From Mangrovicoccus sp049603835 (GTDB lineage Bacteria > Pseudomonadota > Alphaproteobacteria > Rhodobacterales > Rhodobacteraceae): a DNA stretch of 64,000 nucleotides. The first letter of the stretch is position 1. Each line of letters opens with the position of its first letter. The stretch is from contig JBMYSZ010000010.1 in NCBI GenBank assembly GCA_049603835.1, positions 1 to 64,000 of the forward strand, given 5' to 3'. Shown one piece after another: positions 62,077 to 64,000 of this stretch. The position numbers were made by a program, and so were the translations under genes. The notes beneath the pieces were generated by a model. It made no database searches and was not told where the DNA came from. It saw only the letters and a program-made list of their open reading frames with translations.

Positions 62077-62697
62077 TTAGTCCTCTTCTACGGCAGGGGC
62101 GTTGGCCGCCTTAATGTCAGGAGTTTCCGTGTCGGTAACGATTTCATCGAACTGGCTCTCATCAATCGTGCCAGAGGCTTTGCGCTGGCGCAGCATTTCG
62201 GTGATGAGATCATCGGTTAGAATCAGCTTGGCATCGCTTAGCCAGTCAAATTCCAAGCCGATTGTAACAGGCTCGCCCTGGGGGCCGTCGATAGTGATCA
62301 GAATTTCGGTGTTTTCCGTGCCGCTCAGCGTTCCCTTGAAACGACGCCGACCGTCAATCATTTCGGTGGTTTCGATTTTGGCCTCATAGCCTTCCCAGTT
62401 GTCGAAATCCTTGATCCGGGTAAGGGGCCGATCGATGCCTGGGCTGGACACTTCAAGAGTATAGGCGTCTTCAAGCGGGTCTTCCACATCCAAAACCGCA
62501 GAGACAGCGGTTGAAATTTTGGCGCAGTCATCGACCTCAATTCCGCCATCAGGTTTGTCGGCCATGATCTGCAAAGTATGGGTTTTGCCGCCCATCAAAC
62601 GAATGCGCACCAGCTCATAGCCCAAATCTTCGATGACGGGCGTCACGATTTCCGCCATCCGGCGGTCTATCGGGGCTTTGGCAATGAGATCAGACAT
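62077..62697 (-). CDS. rimP: Ribosome maturation factor RimP
   Basis: A 206-residue RimP, needed for 30S maturation. The core VTPVIEDLGYELVRIRLMGG and DCAKISTAVSAVLDVEDPL... ending in EVSSPGIDRPL are family signatures. The acidic C-terminal ~30 residues are an extension. First gene of the rimP-nusA-ylxR-infB operon; the promoter should lie in 62698-62740. Confidence 0.96.
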   Translation of the reverse strand: MSDLIAKAPIDRRMAEIVTPVIEDLGYELVRIRLMGGKTHTLQIMADKPDGGIEVDDCAKISTAVSAVLDVEDPLEDAYTLEVSSPGIDRPLTRIKDFDNWEGYEAKIETTEMIDGRRRFKGTLSGTENTEILITIDGPQGEPVTIGLEFDWLSDAKLILTDDLITEMLRQRKASGTIDESQFDEIVTDTETPDIKAANAPAVEED

Positions 62698-62733
62698 GAG
62701 ATGTAGAAAGTCCCAGAAGGTGTAAGTTCAAAA

Positions 62734-62761
62734 CACAAAAAAACGGGCCTGCGGCCCGTTT
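62734..62761 (-). terminator. Intrinsic terminator downstream of the partial chemoreceptor gene
   Basis: AAACGGGCC (62741-62749) pairs with GGCCCGTTT (62753-62761), a 9-bp stem with a 3-base loop. On the minus strand it ends in seven T. It ends transcription from the upstream chemoreceptor before the rimP operon. Confidence 0.9.
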
Positions 62762-62878
62762 GCGTATTCGGTGGAGCCTCTGAGTGGGTAGGGGCGCCGC
62801 TGAGTGCTAGATAGACCGGCGGCGCTTAAATCTCAAGAGGCATTTCAAACCATACGATTTTATGACCTTTTGGCGCGC

Positions 62879-64000
62879 TTAAAAATCTTCCCAACCATCT
62901 GCGTCCGGTTCAGATGAGGCCATTGGAGGGGCATTGACTGCCTGGCGAACCGGCTCGGCGCGAAACCTGCCGCTGGGTTTGTAAATTTCCGCCTCGGATT
63001 TTTGGGTAAAGCTCGCCTGGATGCCAGACCCCTCGCCGAGTTTGAATTGGCTCAGGGTTTGAGCCAAATCGACCGCCTCATGGGTGAGGGATTGGCTCGC
63101 TTCCAAGGTTTGTTGGAACAGGGCGGTGTTTTGCTGGGTATTTCCGTCAAGCTGTGCCACGGCACTATTAATTTCCGAAAGCCCGGTTGCCTGCTCGCCT
63201 GCGGAATTGGCGATATCCGACACATGGACTGCAATATCCGACACCGAAGCGGCGATAGCCTCTAATGTTTCGCCGGCTTCGCCAACTAATGTCACGCCGC
63301 GGGTCACATGGCTGCCACTTTCGGAAATCAGTTGATTGATTTCACGTGCTGCATCCGAGGAACGCTGTGCCAGCGCGCGCACTTCTGATGCGACCACGGC
63401 GAAACCGCGTCCCGCTTCGCCGGCGCGGGCGGCCTCCACCCCAGCATTCAGGGCCAAAAGATTGGTTTGGAAGGCGATGTCATCAATAACATGGATGATT
63501 TTGGAAATTTTCTGAGATGATTCTTCGATCTCGCCCATGGCGGAGACGGCTTGTTTCACGACGCTGCCGCTGCGGCGCGCTGTTTCAACGGCGTCTGTCA
63601 CCAAGGCATCGGCATTGCTGGCCCCTTTTGCGGCTTGTCCGACTGATGCGGTGATTTCCTCCAACGCAGCTGCGGTTTCTTCCAAAGTGGCAGCTGTCTG
63701 TTCGGAACGCTTTGCGACATCTGCCGCAGAGCCGGTGATTTCCTGACCTTTGCCGCGAATATGCTCGGCCCCCTTCGCGATAACGGATATCACCTGGTAT
63801 AGATTTTCGACCGTGGCGTTGAAATCTTGCCGCAGCCGTTCATATTCGCCGGGAAACTCGTTTTCGAGCCGATAAGTGAGTTGGCCCTCGGTCACCGCAT
63901 GCAGCGCCTCGCCAAGTTGACCAACGACAGATCTTTGTAGATCCAGCTGGACCTGGGCCTCCGCTTCGCTTTCGCGGCGCATACGGTCTTTTTCGGCCTC
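62879..64000 (-). CDS. Methyl-accepting chemotaxis protein, C-terminal part (runs off the window)
   Basis: At least 373 residues; the frame stays open to the window edge, so the sensor, transmembrane and most of the HAMP region lie beyond 64000. What is present: a HAMP-like segment (VTEGQLTYRLENEFPGEYERLRQ begins at about the 30th residue), methylation helices, and the signalling tip DDIAFQTNLLALNAGVEAARAG. The last residues, GWEDF, match the xWxxF pentapeptide that tethers CheR and CheB, so this receptor is likely methylated efficiently and could assist receptors lacking the tail. Confidence 0.93.
   Translation of the reverse strand, partial: EAEKDRMRRESEAEAQVQLDLQRSVVGQLGEALHAVTEGQLTYRLENEFPGEYERLRQDFNATVENLYQVISVIAKGAEHIRGKGQEITGSAADVAKRSEQTAATLEETAAALEEITASVGQAAKGASNADALVTDAVETARRSGSVVKQAVSAMGEIEESSQKISKIIHVIDDIAFQTNLLALNAGVEAARAGEAGRGFAVVASEVRALAQRSSDAAREINQLISESGSHVTRGVTLVGEAGETLEAIAASVSDIAVHVSDIANSAGEQATGLSEINSAVAQLDGNTQQNTALFQQTLEASQSLTHEAVDLAQTLSQFKLGEGSGIQASFTQKSEAEIYKPSGRFRAEPVRQAVNAPPMASSEPDADGWEDF

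Overview
The window looks like chromosomal DNA of an alphaproteobacterium of the Rhodobacteraceae (Roseobacter-type, probably aquatic). The clues are an RpoE-type ECF sigma factor paired with a ChrR anti-sigma factor, the order rimP-nusA-ylxR-infB, YjbH/YjbF exopolysaccharide proteins, a tripartite tricarboxylate transporter operon, a DUF3775 protein, an alpha-type L36, and moderately GC-rich codon use throughout. I see no insertion sequence, integrase, prophage or CRISPR array.

Layout. 1-17.8 kb is a surface-polysaccharide region: several glycosyltransferases, an ABC-2 exporter (permease, KpsE-like chain-length/export protein, ATPase), an NDP-sugar epimerase, an initiating sugar-phosphate transferase, a membrane-bound PglF/CapD-like dehydratase, the YjbH-YjbF pair, and on the minus strand a sulfotransferase-like protein, a glycosyltransferase and a HAD-containing fusion protein. 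18-22.3 kb is one large subtilisin-like protease with two SdrD-B-like domains and six lectin-like repeats. 22.5-28.6 kb holds an AI-2E family permease and a convergent operon tctC-tctB-tctA-CoA transferase-citryl-CoA lyase-like, which reads as an uptake and cleavage route for a citrate-type acid. 28.8-34 kb holds a lipoprotein, a SARP/TPR regulator and, divergent from it, a two-gene unit: a PAP2/vanadium-haloperoxidase-fold protein with an N-terminal (VKN)n repeat, and an unusual subtilase. 34-39 kb has a glycine-riboswitch-controlled DadA-like oxidoreductase, a NUDIX protein, DinB with a zinc ribbon, a free CZB domain protein and an N-formylglutamate amidohydrolase.

39-46.9 kb has tRNA-Val, rpmJ, small membrane proteins, a phosphatase, and the RpoE-ChrR locus with a divergent four-gene operon (FAD protein, DUF1365, DUF3833, SDR) preceded by a good match to the RpoE promoter. 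47-64 kb is mostly housekeeping: a glycosyltransferase, secA, a parvulin PPIase-argJ-mutT operon, two chemoreceptors and rimP-nusA-ylxR-infB.

The most unusual elements are the divergent SARP regulator / VKN-PAP2 / subtilase locus (29.3-34.0 kb), a ChrR whose N-terminal zinc-binding cysteines are both serine, a glycine riboswitch in front of an amino-acid dehydrogenase, and a chemoreceptor with a duplicated sensor motif. Function calls rest on motifs read by eye; no database search was possible.
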